A stretch of DNA of 9,296 nucleotides from Quisquiliibacterium sp. (GCA_023257915.1 JALRBB010000188.1:1-9296), one strand, 5' to 3'; shown: positions 1 through 6,519, counted from the stretch's first letter. The notes: generated by a model from the sequence alone, not told the origin. Translations and numbers: made by a program.

Positions 1-2
1 TG

Positions 3-956
3 CTGCTGATCGGCATGGTGGCACTGGTGTCCTCTGCGCTTGACCTGCCGCTAGCCTGGTATCGACAGTTCCGGCTCGAGCAGCGCTTCGGTTTCAACCG
101 GATGACTCTGGCGCTCTGGCTCGCCGATCTGGCCAAGGGCCTGCTGCTCACTGTGCTGCTCGGCCTGCCACTGACCGCGGCGGTGCTGTGGCTGATGCAT
201 GTCGCCGGCGCCGACTGGTGGCTCTACACCTGGCTGGTCTGGATCAGCTTCAACCTGCTGGTCTTGCTGGTGTATCCGACCGTGATCGCGCCGCTGTTCA
301 ACAAGTTCGTACCGCTGCAGGATCTGGCGCTACGCGATCGGATCGAGGCCTTGATGTCGCGCTGCGGATTCGAATCGCGTGGGCTGTTCGTGATGGACGG
401 TAGCCGTCGATCTGCGCACGGCAACGCCTATTTCACCGGACTTGGGCGCAGCAAGCGCATCGTGTTCTTCGATACGCTGATCGAGCGACTCAGCCCTGCC
501 GAAATCGAAGCAGTACTCGCGCACGAGCTCGGACACTTCAAGCGCCGGCATGTGCTCAAGCGGATTGCTTCAAGCTTTGCACTCAGCCTGGCTGGCCTGT
601 GGCTACTCGGTCAGCTCGCGGGGCAGCCATGGTTCTATCAAGGACTTGGGGTCACTGCCGCCGCCGATCATCAGGCGCTAGCGCTGCTGCTATTCCTGAT
701 GGCGGCCCCCGCCTTCACGTTTCCGTTGCAGCCCTTGCTGAGCCTGGCCTCGCGCCGACACGAGTTCGAAGCAGATGCGTTCGCCGCCGACCAGTCGGAA
801 CCGGCTCAACTGGTCAGCGCACTGGTCAAGCTCTATCAGGACAACGCCGCCACTCTGACGCCCGATCCGCTGCATTCGGCGTTCTATGATTCGCATCCGC
901 CCGCGGCGCAGCGGGTCGGGCGGCTTGAACAGATGAGCGCCCAGGCGTCCGCCTGA
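3..956 (+). CDS. M48 family (Ste24-type) membrane zinc metalloprotease, 5'-truncated
   Basis: C-terminal part of a CAAX-protease-1 (Ste24)-like integral membrane endopeptidase. The frame is open to the left window edge, so the true start is probably outside; Ste24 proteins are usually around 415 residues and about 313 are seen from the first in-window Met (base 15). Counting from that Met, the zinc site HELGH is at 170-174, and the third-ligand motif EFEAD is at 250-254 with Glu252 as the likely ligand. Hydrophobic segments are near 33-62, 67-92, 186-203 and 220-240, consistent with a multi-spanning protein whose catalytic domain lies between membrane helices. The motif RFGFNRMT (25-32), typical of Ste24, is present. 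Bacterial members are presumed to degrade or process membrane proteins; the substrate here is unknown. It is followed after 67 bp by the pterin dehydratase on the same strand. HtpX is a less likely alternative because of the Ste24-like N-terminal part. Confidence 0.93.
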   Translation: MLIGMVALVSSALDLPLAWYRQFRLEQRFGFNRMTLALWLADLAKGLLLTVLLGLPLTAAVLWLMHVAGADWWLYTWLVWISFNLLVLLVYPTVIAPLFNKFVPLQDLALRDRIEALMSRCGFESRGLFVMDGSRRSAHGNAYFTGLGRSKRIVFFDTLIERLSPAEIEAVLAHELGHFKRRHVLKRIASSFALSLAGLWLLGQLAGQPWFYQGLGVTAAADHQALALLLFLMAAPAFTFPLQPLLSLASRRHEFEADAFAADQSEPAQLVSALVKLYQDNAATLTPDPLHSAFYDSHPPAAQRVGRLEQMSAQASA

Positions 957-1023
957 GCCGGGCACAGACGCAGCCGGTTCCGCAAACAGTCCAACCTTCA
1001 GCAAACAAGGCGAAACGAGTCAT

Positions 1024-1389
1024 ATGCAGACCAAACCCGCCGTCGTGCTGCGTCGTCCGCAGCTGTTGGCCCGCTGCTGCACGCCGCTATCCGCTGGAAA
1101 GGGATGCTGCGCGGAGCAGATCGGCGCCCAGCTCGCAGAGCTTGCCGACTGGTCATTGCAGCAGGGATGCCTGGCCCGAAGCTTCTGGTTCGCGGATTAT
1201 CACGACACGATCGCCTTCGTGAACGCGATTGCACGCCTCGCGCATCGCGAAGATCATCACCCCGAACTGCTGGTCGGCTACGACCAATGCACGGTTCGCT
1301 GGGCCACCCACTCGGTCGGTGGCGTGTCAATCAATGATTTCATTTGCGCGGCCAAGACCGACGCAGTCTACGCCGGCGAGCTGAGTTGA
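1024..1389 (+). CDS. phhB: 4a-hydroxytetrahydrobiopterin dehydratase (pterin-4a-carbinolamine dehydratase)
   Basis: A 121-residue protein of the PCD/DCoH family. It dehydrates 4a-hydroxy-tetrahydropterin to quinonoid dihydropterin, recycling the cofactor of aromatic amino acid hydroxylases. The active-site signature is complete: His74, His78-His79-Pro80, Tyr86, His96 and Asp105. The three histidines His78, His79 and His96 match the catalytic triad of the family. The ATG at 1024 follows a weak AAGG about 14 nt upstream. The N-terminus carries two vicinal cysteine pairs (Cys18-Cys19 and Cys28-Cys29); bacterial homologues often have cysteines here, but doubled pairs look unusual to me. No phenylalanine hydroxylase gene lies in the window, so the partner enzyme must be elsewhere, or the protein has another pterin-related role. 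Its TGA overlaps the proposed TTG start of rsgA, suggesting translational coupling. The symbol is given by homology to the Pseudomonas gene. Confidence 0.93.
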   Translation: MQTKPAVVLRRPQLLARCCTPLSAGKGCCAEQIGAQLAELADWSLQQGCLARSFWFADYHDTIAFVNAIARLAHREDHHPELLVGYDQCTVRWATHSVGGVSINDFICAAKTDAVYAGELS

Positions 1390-2297
1390 CGCACGCCATC
1401 GTCATTGCCGCGTTCGGCAGGCAATCACTGATCCAAACCGAGCAGGGCGAGCAGATGTCAGCGGTCACGCGTGGGCGTTCGCTGCAGGTCACGGTTGGTG
1501 ATCAGGTGCAGGCAGTGCCGCTGGGTGCAGGTCAGGCGGTGATCGAATCGGTGGCTCGGCGTCGCAACGAGTTCAAGCGCAGCGATGCGGCGCGCACCAA
1601 GTGGCTTGCGGCCAATCTGGACCAGGCCGGTATCGTGATTGCGCCCGACCCACCCTACTCCGAGGAGTTGCTGCTGCGCGTGATGATCGCCGGCCAGGCC
1701 GAGGGCATACGGCTTGCGCTGATCGTCAACAAGAGTGACTTGGGCTCTGCACGGACCCGCATCGAGCCTCGCCTGCAGGTGTATCGCGCGCTCGGCTACG
1801 AGGTCATCGAATGTTCGGCACGCACCGAGCCGGATGCGACCCGCGCGGCGCTGTTGCCGTGGCTGCGTGGCCGCACGACGCTGCTGCTTGGACAGTCCGG
1901 CATGGGCAAGTCAACACTGATCAACTGCCTGGTGCCTGATGCCGGCCAGCACACGCGCGAAATCTCCGCGGCTCTCGCAGCCGGCAAGCACACGACAACC
2001 TTCACTCGCATGTTCAGGCTGCCAGATGATCCGCAAGGCCGCATCATCGACTCGCCAGGCTTCCAGGCCTTCGGTCTGGAGCATCTGTCTGAATCCCAGC
2101 GCGCGCATGCGATGCCGGAATTCGAGGCACTGCTCGGCCAGTGCCGCTTTCACAACTGCACGCATCGCACCGAACCGGGCTGTGCGATCCGCGAGGCTGC
2201 GCTCGACGGTCGCATCGACACCATCCGTTACCAGTTGTTCGTCCGCTTGACCGGAGAATCTGAGGCGATTGCCAGAGCGAAACCCTGGAAAGGCTAA
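1386..2297 (+). CDS. rsgA: Small ribosomal subunit biogenesis GTPase RsgA
   Basis: Circularly permuted GTPase that binds the 30S subunit and helps its late maturation in the cytoplasm. With the TTG start at 1386 it has 303 residues. The OB-fold begins at once (THAIVIAAFGRQSLI). The permuted motif order is visible: G4 NKSD at 115-118, P-loop GQSGMGKST at 169-177, a TTT switch region, then G3 DSPG at 222-225. The zinc knuckle Cys253-x4-Cys258-x-His260-x5-Cys266 has exactly the E. coli spacing. The frame stays open back to a TTG at 1344, but that extension lies inside the dehydratase gene and has no RsgA similarity. The TTG at 1386 overlaps the upstream TGA and has a weak GGCGAG five bases before it. 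An ATG at 1455 would delete a beta strand of the OB fold and is less likely. Codon context and neighbours are ordinary for Burkholderiales. Confidence 0.94.
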   Translation: MTHAIVIAAFGRQSLIQTEQGEQMSAVTRGRSLQVTVGDQVQAVPLGAGQAVIESVARRRNEFKRSDAARTKWLAANLDQAGIVIAPDPPYSEELLLRVMIAGQAEGIRLALIVNKSDLGSARTRIEPRLQVYRALGYEVIECSARTEPDATRAALLPWLRGRTTLLLGQSGMGKSTLINCLVPDAGQHTREISAALAAGKHTTTFTRMFRLPDDPQGRIIDSPGFQAFGLEHLSESQRAHAMPEFEALLGQCRFHNCTHRTEPGCAIREAALDGRIDTIRYQLFVRLTGESEAIARAKPWKG

Positions 2298-2314
2298 GGC
2301 CCGGACGACTTAGC
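2293..2314. terminator. Inverted repeat spanning both convergent stop codons
   Basis: GCTAAG (2293-2298) pairs with CTTAGC (2309-2314) around a 10-nt GC-rich loop. Each arm contains the stop codon of one gene: TAA of rsgA on + and TAA of the CobD-like gene on -. It may act as a small bidirectional terminator or antiterminal clamp, but the stem is only 6 bp and there is no T-tract on either side, so the terminator role is a guess. Confidence 0.3.
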
Positions 2315-3245
2315 GACCGAGCCAGCTTGCGACGGTCAGCATCGCGTACAGCGCGATCCACAGCACGACCGAACGCCAGACCAGGCCGACCGCACTTTGC
2401 AGACCGTCAATGCCCGGCTCCGCTCCGGCGGAGTCAAACTCCTGCCCCGCGCCCTGGTTCCATTGCGCCTGCAGACCAGGATCGGCGAGCCGCATGCCCA
2501 GAGCACCACCGCCGGCTGCAAGCAGCAACGCGCGCTGGTCATTTCCGGTGCCGGCTGCAAGCGCACCCCGCCAGGCGTAAATCGCATCTTCAAAGCTGCC
2601 AACTACCGCGAAGCCAGCTGCCGACAGTCGGGTCGGCAACCAGTCGATCCAGCGGTAGGCTCTCTCGGCAAAGCGACCGTACTGATCGTCTAGCGCCCAG
2701 CGCCGCGCGAGCATCTGGGCCATGCGATAGAGCACCGGACCGGACGCGCCAGGCAGCAAGACGTACCAGAACATCGGACCGAACACATGTCGATGCGAGG
2801 CAACCAGCGCGTGGGAAATCGCCAGCCGGCAGATATCGGAAACCGAGAGCTCGTCGGCATAAAAATCCGGCTTTTCGGGCTGCAACCAGCGTTGCAGAAC
2901 CCTGCGCGCTTCGTCGACGTCGCCCGCGACCAGCGCCAGCTGCACGCTGGTGAACGCATGGCTGAACTGCCGGAAACCGAGGGTGAGGTACAGCACGAGC
3001 ACATGAAAACCGAATACGGCCAGCGGATGCAAGGCATCAAGCAGCCACTCCAGAACCGCAAGCAGCAACAGCAAGCCTCCGACCAGCACAATCCATCCGA
3101 GCACACCGTGACGACGTTCGCCGGCGTCTGTGACCCCTCGCAACAGGTCAGCGGCATCGCCAATCAGACGATGCACCGCGTTACCACGACCCAGCGGGCG
3201 GGCTTGTTCGATCAGGAAAGCAAAAATTAGTGCGACAAATCCCAT
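2310..3245 (-). CDS. CobD/CbiB family membrane protein
   Basis: A 311-residue integral membrane protein related to CobD/CbiB (adenosylcobinamide-phosphate synthase) and more distantly to AmpE. Hydrophobic segments are at about 47-68, 73-92, 203-218 and 290-308. The block FWYVLLPGASGPVLYRMAQML (159-179) resembles the CbiB signature in which an LPG-x-x-G turn precedes an invariant Tyr-Arg; a second block, RWIDWLPTRLSAA (198-210), also resembles CbiB. The ATG at 3245 begins MGFVALIFAF; no strong Shine-Dalgarno is visible. A true CbiB joins aminopropanol phosphate to cobyric acid in B12 synthesis, but no cobalamin gene lies nearby. Orthologues in this same position (between rsgA and the CoA Nudix gene) are, to my knowledge, a conserved Burkholderiales feature of unknown function. 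It lies 64 bp downstream of the Nudix gene, on the same strand, and could be cotranscribed with it. Family call is confident; substrate is not. Confidence 0.85.
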   Translation of the reverse strand: MGFVALIFAFLIEQARPLGRGNAVHRLIGDAADLLRGVTDAGERRHGVLGWIVLVGGLLLLLAVLEWLLDALHPLAVFGFHVLVLYLTLGFRQFSHAFTSVQLALVAGDVDEARRVLQRWLQPEKPDFYADELSVSDICRLAISHALVASHRHVFGPMFWYVLLPGASGPVLYRMAQMLARRWALDDQYGRFAERAYRWIDWLPTRLSAAGFAVVGSFEDAIYAWRGALAAGTGNDQRALLLAAGGGALGMRLADPGLQAQWNQGAGQEFDSAGAEPGIDGLQSAVGLVWRSVVLWIALYAMLTVASWLGR

Positions 3246-3309
3246 GGCAGGATGCTACCAGTTCAGAAGCCGCGCGGTGACGCCCGAGCGGTGAGCCTGG
3301 CGCGACACC

Positions 3310-4026
3310 TCAGGCGCTGAGCAGGCGATACAAGTTGCGCAGCATCGCCGCAGTGGCACCCCAGATGAAGAACTCGCGCTGGCGCTGCTCGCATTGCCAA
3401 GGCATTGCGTAAAAGATTCTGTCGATATCGCCGTGCACGACATGCCGGCGCTGATGAAAGCGCGGATTCATCAGAAAGTGCAGAGGTACCTCGAATGCCT
3501 CGGCGACCTCGAATGCGTCGAGCTGCAATTCGAATCCCGGTTCGATGATGCCGACGACCGGCGTAACCCGATAACCCGTCCCGGTCAGATAGTCTGGCAG
3601 ACACGCAACGACATCGACCCGATCACGCAGCAGGCCAATTTCCTCGTGTGCCTCGCGCAGCGCAGTGTCGACCGGATCCCTGTCCTGCGGATCGGTGCGA
3701 CCCCCGGGAAACGCGACCTGTCCGGCATGGTCGTGCAGATGTGCGGCGCGTTCTGTCAGCAAGATCGTGGCCGCGCCCGGATGCGCGACGATGGGGATCA
3801 GGACCGCCGCGGAACGCACCGGTCTGGCGTGCACCCGGAACCGATCACCGGTTAGCTCAGGCTCCCATGCAGGAGGACTAAGCAGCTTGGCACGCAGCGC
3901 CGCGATCGCCAGTCGCTCCGGCGGAACCGCGGGCAGAGAAGCGCCTGCATCGACGATCGGAACCTCGCGCGGATCGAAGCGCGGAATGCTAGACAGCGTG
4001 CCTGCAGCAGGAGAAGAAGTTGACAT
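3310..4026 (-). CDS. CoA pyrophosphatase (Nudix hydrolase, NudL/UPF0035 type)
   Basis: A 238-residue Nudix hydrolase of the CoA-specific subfamily, expected to cleave CoA or its oxidised and acylated forms to 3',5'-ADP and acyl-phosphopantetheine with Mg or Mn. The subfamily signature LLTERAAHLHDHAGQVAFPGG lies at 89-109; the position that is usually Arg/Lys in that signature is His98 here. The metal-binding part of the Nudix box, REAHEEIGL, is at 124-132 with Glu125, Glu128 and Glu129. The C-terminal block EFFIWGATAAMLRNL is also typical of E. coli NudL. The ATG at 4026 is preferred; the frame opens to a TTG at 4083, but those 19 residues show no similarity. A clear Shine-Dalgarno is missing. 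The roughly 30-residue N-terminal region before the fold is low in recognisable motifs. It sits downstream of the rplS terminator, so it probably has its own promoter. Confidence 0.92.
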   Translation of the reverse strand: MSTSSPAAGTLSSIPRFDPREVPIVDAGASLPAVPPERLAIAALRAKLLSPPAWEPELTGDRFRVHARPVRSAAVLIPIVAHPGAATILLTERAAHLHDHAGQVAFPGGRTDPQDRDPVDTALREAHEEIGLLRDRVDVVACLPDYLTGTGYRVTPVVGIIEPGFELQLDAFEVAEAFEVPLHFLMNPRFHQRRHVVHGDIDRIFYAMPWQCEQRQREFFIWGATAAMLRNLYRLLSA

Positions 4027-4063
4027 TGGTTCGGAGACTCGGTCCTTGGCGCACGGCCGCGAG

Positions 4064-4069
4064 AATCTA
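4064..4069 (-). promoter_or_regulatory. Possible -10 element (TAGATT) upstream of the Nudix gene
   Basis: On the - strand TAGATT is followed by CTCGCGG, similar to the TAGAAT plus GCGGG arrangement before rpsP and after trmD. It lies 37 bp upstream of the ATG. No good -35 is found at 16-18 bp; TTGACC and TTGACG lie too close. Weak call. The rest of 4070-4150 shows nothing else I can name. Confidence 0.22.
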
Positions 4070-4153
4070 GCCGTCAAGGTCAAACATCGGGGTTCGTCGT
4101 CGAAAAATCAATCCCGACAGCTCGACGCCGGTCCACGGGGCGGGAGGGGCAAG

Positions 4154-4183
4154 AACGAAAAAGGGTGCCTGATGGGGCACCCT
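4154..4183 (-). terminator. Intrinsic terminator of the rpsP-rimM-trmD-rplS operon
   Basis: Perfect 8-bp stem AGGGTGCC (4162-4169) with GGCACCCT (4176-4183) and a 6-nt loop. Read on the - strand, the stem is followed at once by TTTT (4161-4158), then CGTT. It is 78 bp past the rplS stop and is a classical rho-independent terminator. It separates the ribosomal operon from the Nudix gene downstream. Confidence 0.85.
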
Positions 4184-4261
4184 CATTCAGCGACCAGGCT
4201 GCTGCTCGGCACGCGTCGCAACCATCGCGATGCGCGCCGGGGCGCAGGGCTACTGCCGGAC

Positions 4262-4639
4262 TCAGCTCGCCTTGGGCGCAGCTCGGCCGGGGAGCTTTTC
4301 CTTGATTCGCGCCGACTTGCCCGAGCGATTGCGCAGGTAGTAAAGCTTGGCACGACGCACATCGCCGCGACGCTTGACCTCGATCGAGGCGATCAGCGGG
4401 GAATAAGTTTGGAAGGTACGCTCGACGCCTTCACCTGACGAAATCTTGCGCACGATGAACGAGGAGTTCAGGCCACGATTACGTTTGGCGATGACCACGC
4501 CCTCATAGGCCTGCACGCGCTTGCGGCTGCCCTCGACGACGTTGACGCTGACGATGACGGTGTCGCCCGGGGCGAACTCCGGAATCGTCTTGCCCAGGCG
4601 GGCGATTTCTTCCTGCTCGAGTTGCTGGATAAGATCCAT
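4262..4639 (-). CDS. rplS: 50S ribosomal protein L19
   Basis: Complete 125-residue L19, a protein of the large subunit near the interface with the 30S. It opens [17 protein letters not shown] and carries the KOW-like core ([35 protein letters not shown], about 22-56) and the basic C-terminal block [21 protein letters not shown]. The ATG at 4639 has a good GGAG Shine-Dalgarno (complement of 4648-4651) eight bases upstream; the frame extends to 4750 but that part has no L19 similarity. It is the last gene of the operon, 208 bp after trmD. That gap is unusually long for this operon and contains a structured leader, so rplS may be controlled partly on its own. An intrinsic terminator follows. Confidence 0.97.
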   Translation of the reverse strand: MDLIQQLEQEEIARLGKTIPEFAPGDTVIVSVNVVEGSRKRVQAYEGVVIAKRNRGLNSSFIVRKISSGEGVERTFQTYSPLIASIEVKRRGDVRRAKLYYLRNRSGKSARIKEKLPGRAAPKAS

Positions 4640-4654
4640 TTGCTTTGCTCCGAT

Positions 4655-4752
4655 GTCGTCTTGCGCCGGGTTTGTTGGAAAGGTTTGCACGCAGATTGCG
4701 CACTGGATGCGCCGTATGGCGCTTCCGGGCAGAGGACGACGGCTGCGCAATC
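4655..4752 (-). promoter_or_regulatory. Structured 5' leader of rplS
   Basis: Within the trmD-rplS gap, a perfect 9-bp inverted repeat, GATTGCGCA (4694-4702) with TGCGCAATC (4744-4752), encloses a hairpin GCGCC-GTAT-GGCGC (4709-4722). GACGAC (4735-4740), inside the large loop, is complementary to GTCGTC (4655-4660), which lies four bases from the Shine-Dalgarno complement (4648-4651). This is compatible with a leader that could switch pairing near the ribosome site. It does not match any riboswitch I can recognise, and the Rfam L19 leader I know of is from Gram-positive bacteria. The structure is seen; the regulatory role is inferred. Confidence 0.45.
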
Positions 4753-4844
4753 ACGCGATCAGGATCCGGCGCAACGCTTTGGCGATGCACAGCAACGCCT
4801 GGCGAAAACCCAGATCAAGACTCGCAAATTGCGGCAAGCCCGCG

Positions 4845-4850
4845 ATTCTA
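4845..4850 (-). promoter_or_regulatory. Possible -10 element for rplS overlapping the trmD stop
   Basis: TAGAAT on the - strand includes the TAG stop of trmD (4848-4850) and is followed by CGCGGG. This matches the rpsP -10 context (GTTAGAAT, one base, GCGGG) with a single difference over 14 bases. No convincing -35 is present at normal spacing, so an internal promoter for rplS is only possible. A small hairpin, GCGG-CAAGC-CCGC (4831-4843), follows. Confidence 0.3.
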
Positions 4851-5618
4851 ACCGATTTTGAGATCGTTTGCGGTCAGGCCGGCCAGAAACCTCTCATCGG
4901 CAGCCGTCAGCCTGCCCTGCACCCGTGCCACGGCAATCAAGTCAGGACGCCTTGCGAGCGTGGTGGCGAGTGACTGTTCCCGGCGCCAGCGAGCGATGTT
5001 CGCATGATGCCCCGACAGCAGCACCGCCGGCACCCGCTCCTGTTCGAACTCTTCGGGCCGGGTGTAATGCGGGCAATCGAGCAGGCCGTCCGCGAACGAC
5101 TCCTCAAGCGCCGAACGCTCGTCGTTCAGCGCCCCTGGCTGCAGACGTACGATCGCGTCGATCAGCATCATCGCCGGCAACTCCCCTCCGGAGACGACGA
5201 AATCGCCGATCGAGATTTCTTCGTCGACATGGTGATCGAGCAAGCGCTGATCGACTGCCTCATAGCGGCTCGCGAGCAGCGTGAGGGCCGGTAGATTGGA
5301 GAGTTGACGGACCTTCTCGTGTGTCAGCGGGCGGCCTCGCGGGGACAGATGAATGACCCGGGCTGGCTCGCCGACCTGGGCGCGCTGGGCGTCCGAGATC
5401 AGGCGCAAGGTGGCGAGCAGGGGCTCGGCAAGCATCACCATGCCGGGGCCGCCCCCGTAGGGTCGATCATCGATCGAACGATAGGCATCGCTTCCCTGGT
5501 CGCGCGGATTCCAGCAGTGCAAGCTCCATAGTCCCCGCTCGAGCGCCCGCCCGGTGATGCCGGAACCGGTCAGCGCCTCGAGCATCTGGGGAAAGATCGT
5601 GATGAGGTCGAATCGCAT
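4848..5618 (-). CDS. trmD: tRNA (guanine(37)-N1)-methyltransferase TrmD
   Basis: A 256-residue SPOUT methyltransferase that uses S-adenosylmethionine to make m1G37 in tRNAs with G36G37, preventing +1 frameshifts. Visible blocks: [13 protein letters not shown] (50-62), LSPRGRPL (91-98), RYEAVDQR (118-125) and the trefoil-knot SAM site [18 protein letters not shown] (133-150). Arg158 aligns with E. coli Arg154. The position of the E. coli catalytic Asp169 is Glu173 here ([18 protein letters not shown]); the codon is GAG. Length is close to E. coli (255). The ATG at 5618 is 12 bp after the rimM stop, with AGGTG (complement of 5622-5626) as a modest Shine-Dalgarno, so translation is probably coupled. 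It is the third gene of the rpsP operon. Confidence 0.97.
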   Translation of the reverse strand: MRFDLITIFPQMLEALTGSGITGRALERGLWSLHCWNPRDQGSDAYRSIDDRPYGGGPGMVMLAEPLLATLRLISDAQRAQVGEPARVIHLSPRGRPLTHEKVRQLSNLPALTLLASRYEAVDQRLLDHHVDEEISIGDFVVSGGELPAMMLIDAIVRLQPGALNDERSALEESFADGLLDCPHYTRPEEFEQERVPAVLLSGHHANIARWRREQSLATTLARRPDLIAVARVQGRLTAADERFLAGLTANDLKIG

Positions 5619-5630
5619 CGCACCTGCCGA

Positions 5631-6230
5631 TCAGTAGTCCGGCTCCCAGTCGGCGACGATCCGCCTGGCGCCAAGGTCGACCTCGACGATCCAGGCCGCA
5701 ACGAATGGAATCATGGCGTCCTGCGCATCCGGCGTGTCCAGCAGCAGGATCGGGTGCGCGCCATGATCTTCGACCTTGCGCACGACACCAAGTTGAACAC
5801 CGCGCGGATTGACGACCGTGCAGCCAACCAGGTCGATCCAGTAGTACTCGCCCTGCTCCGACGGCGGAAAATCAGTCCGGCTGACGCGAATCAGCAACCC
5901 GCGCAAACGCTCGGCCGCGCTTCGGTCGGCGAAGCCCTCGGGATGGGCGACGATTGACGCGCCGTGCACCCGGGACGCGGTCACCCGCAGCGAACTGCCA
6001 TCCGGCAGCCACCAGCGACGGCAGCCGCGCAGCACCGACTCACGGGGATCATTGAACGGAGCGAGCTTGACCCAGCCGCGGATGCCGTAGGCATCAACTA
6101 CCCGACCGACTTCGACGAGATCGGAGGGTACCGCTTCTGAGCCAGAGGCCCCGGCAGCGGGGCCAGGGCTCACAGAGACCCCTGAAATGGGGCCCTGGCG
6201 TGTGCTTCCAGCCCGCCCGGAAGAGGCCAT
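5631..6230 (-). CDS. rimM: Ribosome maturation factor RimM
   Basis: RimM binds S19 in the 30S head and helps assemble its 3' domain. With the ATG at 6230 it has 199 residues: a low-complexity Ala/Gly/Ser/Pro tail (1-36), the N-terminal beta-barrel starting DLVEVGRVVDAYGIRGWVKL (37-56), the linker motif EYYWIDLVG (128-136), and a PRC-barrel ending RRIVADWEPDY. Such N-terminal tails occur in Burkholderiales RimM. The start is uncertain. The frame reaches a TTG at 6260; the ATG at 6230 has no Shine-Dalgarno; a GTG at 6173 (giving 180 residues) has AGGGG five bases upstream. All three keep the conserved domain. It lies 31 bp after rpsP and 12 bp before trmD. Confidence 0.93.
   Translation of the reverse strand: MASSGRAGSTRQGPISGVSVSPGPAAGASGSEAVPSDLVEVGRVVDAYGIRGWVKLAPFNDPRESVLRGCRRWWLPDGSSLRVTASRVHGASIVAHPEGFADRSAAERLRGLLIRVSRTDFPPSEQGEYYWIDLVGCTVVNPRGVQLGVVRKVEDHGAHPILLLDTPDAQDAMIPFVAAWIVEVDLGARRIVADWEPDY
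6147..6199 (-). repeat. Competing inverted repeats around an alternative rimM start
   Basis: GCCAGGGC (6162-6169) and GCCCTGGC (6192-6199) form a perfect 8-bp inverted repeat whose loop holds the AGGGG (6179-6183) and GTG (6171-6173) of the alternative start. Next to it, GGCCCCG (6147-6153) pairs with CGGGGCC (6158-6164) over a 4-nt loop. The two stems share bases 6162-6164, so both cannot form fully. In the mRNA this could hide or free the start. GC-rich coding sequence also makes such pairs by chance. Confidence 0.35.
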
Positions 6231-6261
6231 CGATGGCGAACCGGGCAAGCGCCGAGGCAAA

Positions 6262-6519
6262 TCAGGCGGCGGCCTGAGCCTTGGAGAAGTCGCGAACCAG
6301 ACGCTCGACTGTCGGCGACAACATGGCGCCGTTCTGTTTCCAGAAAGCGATGCGATCGAGCGCGATGTTCAGGCCCTTGTCATTGCCCGATGCGACCGGG
6401 TTGTAATAACCGACACGCTCGATGAAGCGGCCGTCACGCCGATCCTGTTTGTTGGCGGCAACGATGTTGTAGAACGGACGCTTCTTGGCTCCGCCACGGG
6501 AAAGTCGAATAACAACCAT
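6262..6519 (-). CDS. rpsP: 30S ribosomal protein S16
   Basis: Complete 85-residue S16 of the small subunit, needed for assembly of the 30S body. It opens [20 protein letters not shown] with the typical basic strand-turn, continues with [16 protein letters not shown] and [23 protein letters not shown], and ends with a short Ala-rich tail. The ATG at 6519 is preceded by GAGGA (complement of 6524-6528) with a short 4-nt spacer; the frame opens to 6624 but without similarity. It is the first gene of the operon with rimM, trmD and rplS. A strong promoter and two hairpins lie in its roughly 100-nt leader. Confidence 0.97.
   Translation of the reverse strand: MVVIRLSRGGAKKRPFYNIVAANKQDRRDGRFIERVGYYNPVASGNDKGLNIALDRIAFWKQNGAMLSPTVERLVRDFSKAQAAA

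Noticed and set aside
2787..3230. 147-residue Gln-rich open frame on the + strand inside the CobD-like gene
   Set aside because: Low-complexity shadow; the - strand frame has clear membrane helices and family motifs.
2310..3245. Calling the membrane protein AmpE or a true adenosylcobinamide-phosphate synthase
   Set aside because: Motifs fit the CbiB superfamily, but neither the beta-lactamase nor the B12 context is present, so only the family is named.
3394..3855. 153-residue open frame on the + strand inside the Nudix gene
   Set aside because: Antisense shadow of a well-supported gene; no domain or start signal.
4640..4750. Extended N-terminus or a leader peptide for rplS
   Set aside because: The extension has no L19 similarity, the ATG at 4639 has a proper Shine-Dalgarno, and the stretch is occupied by RNA stems.
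4640..4847. Known riboswitch or the Rfam L19 leader in the rplS gap
   Set aside because: No conserved riboswitch core could be recognised, and the L19 leader I know of belongs to Gram-positive bacteria; only the inverted repeats are reported.
4868..5284. 138-residue open frame on the + strand inside trmD
   Set aside because: Arg/Ser/Pro-rich translation typical of the antisense of a GC-rich gene; no recognisable motif, and trmD is certain.
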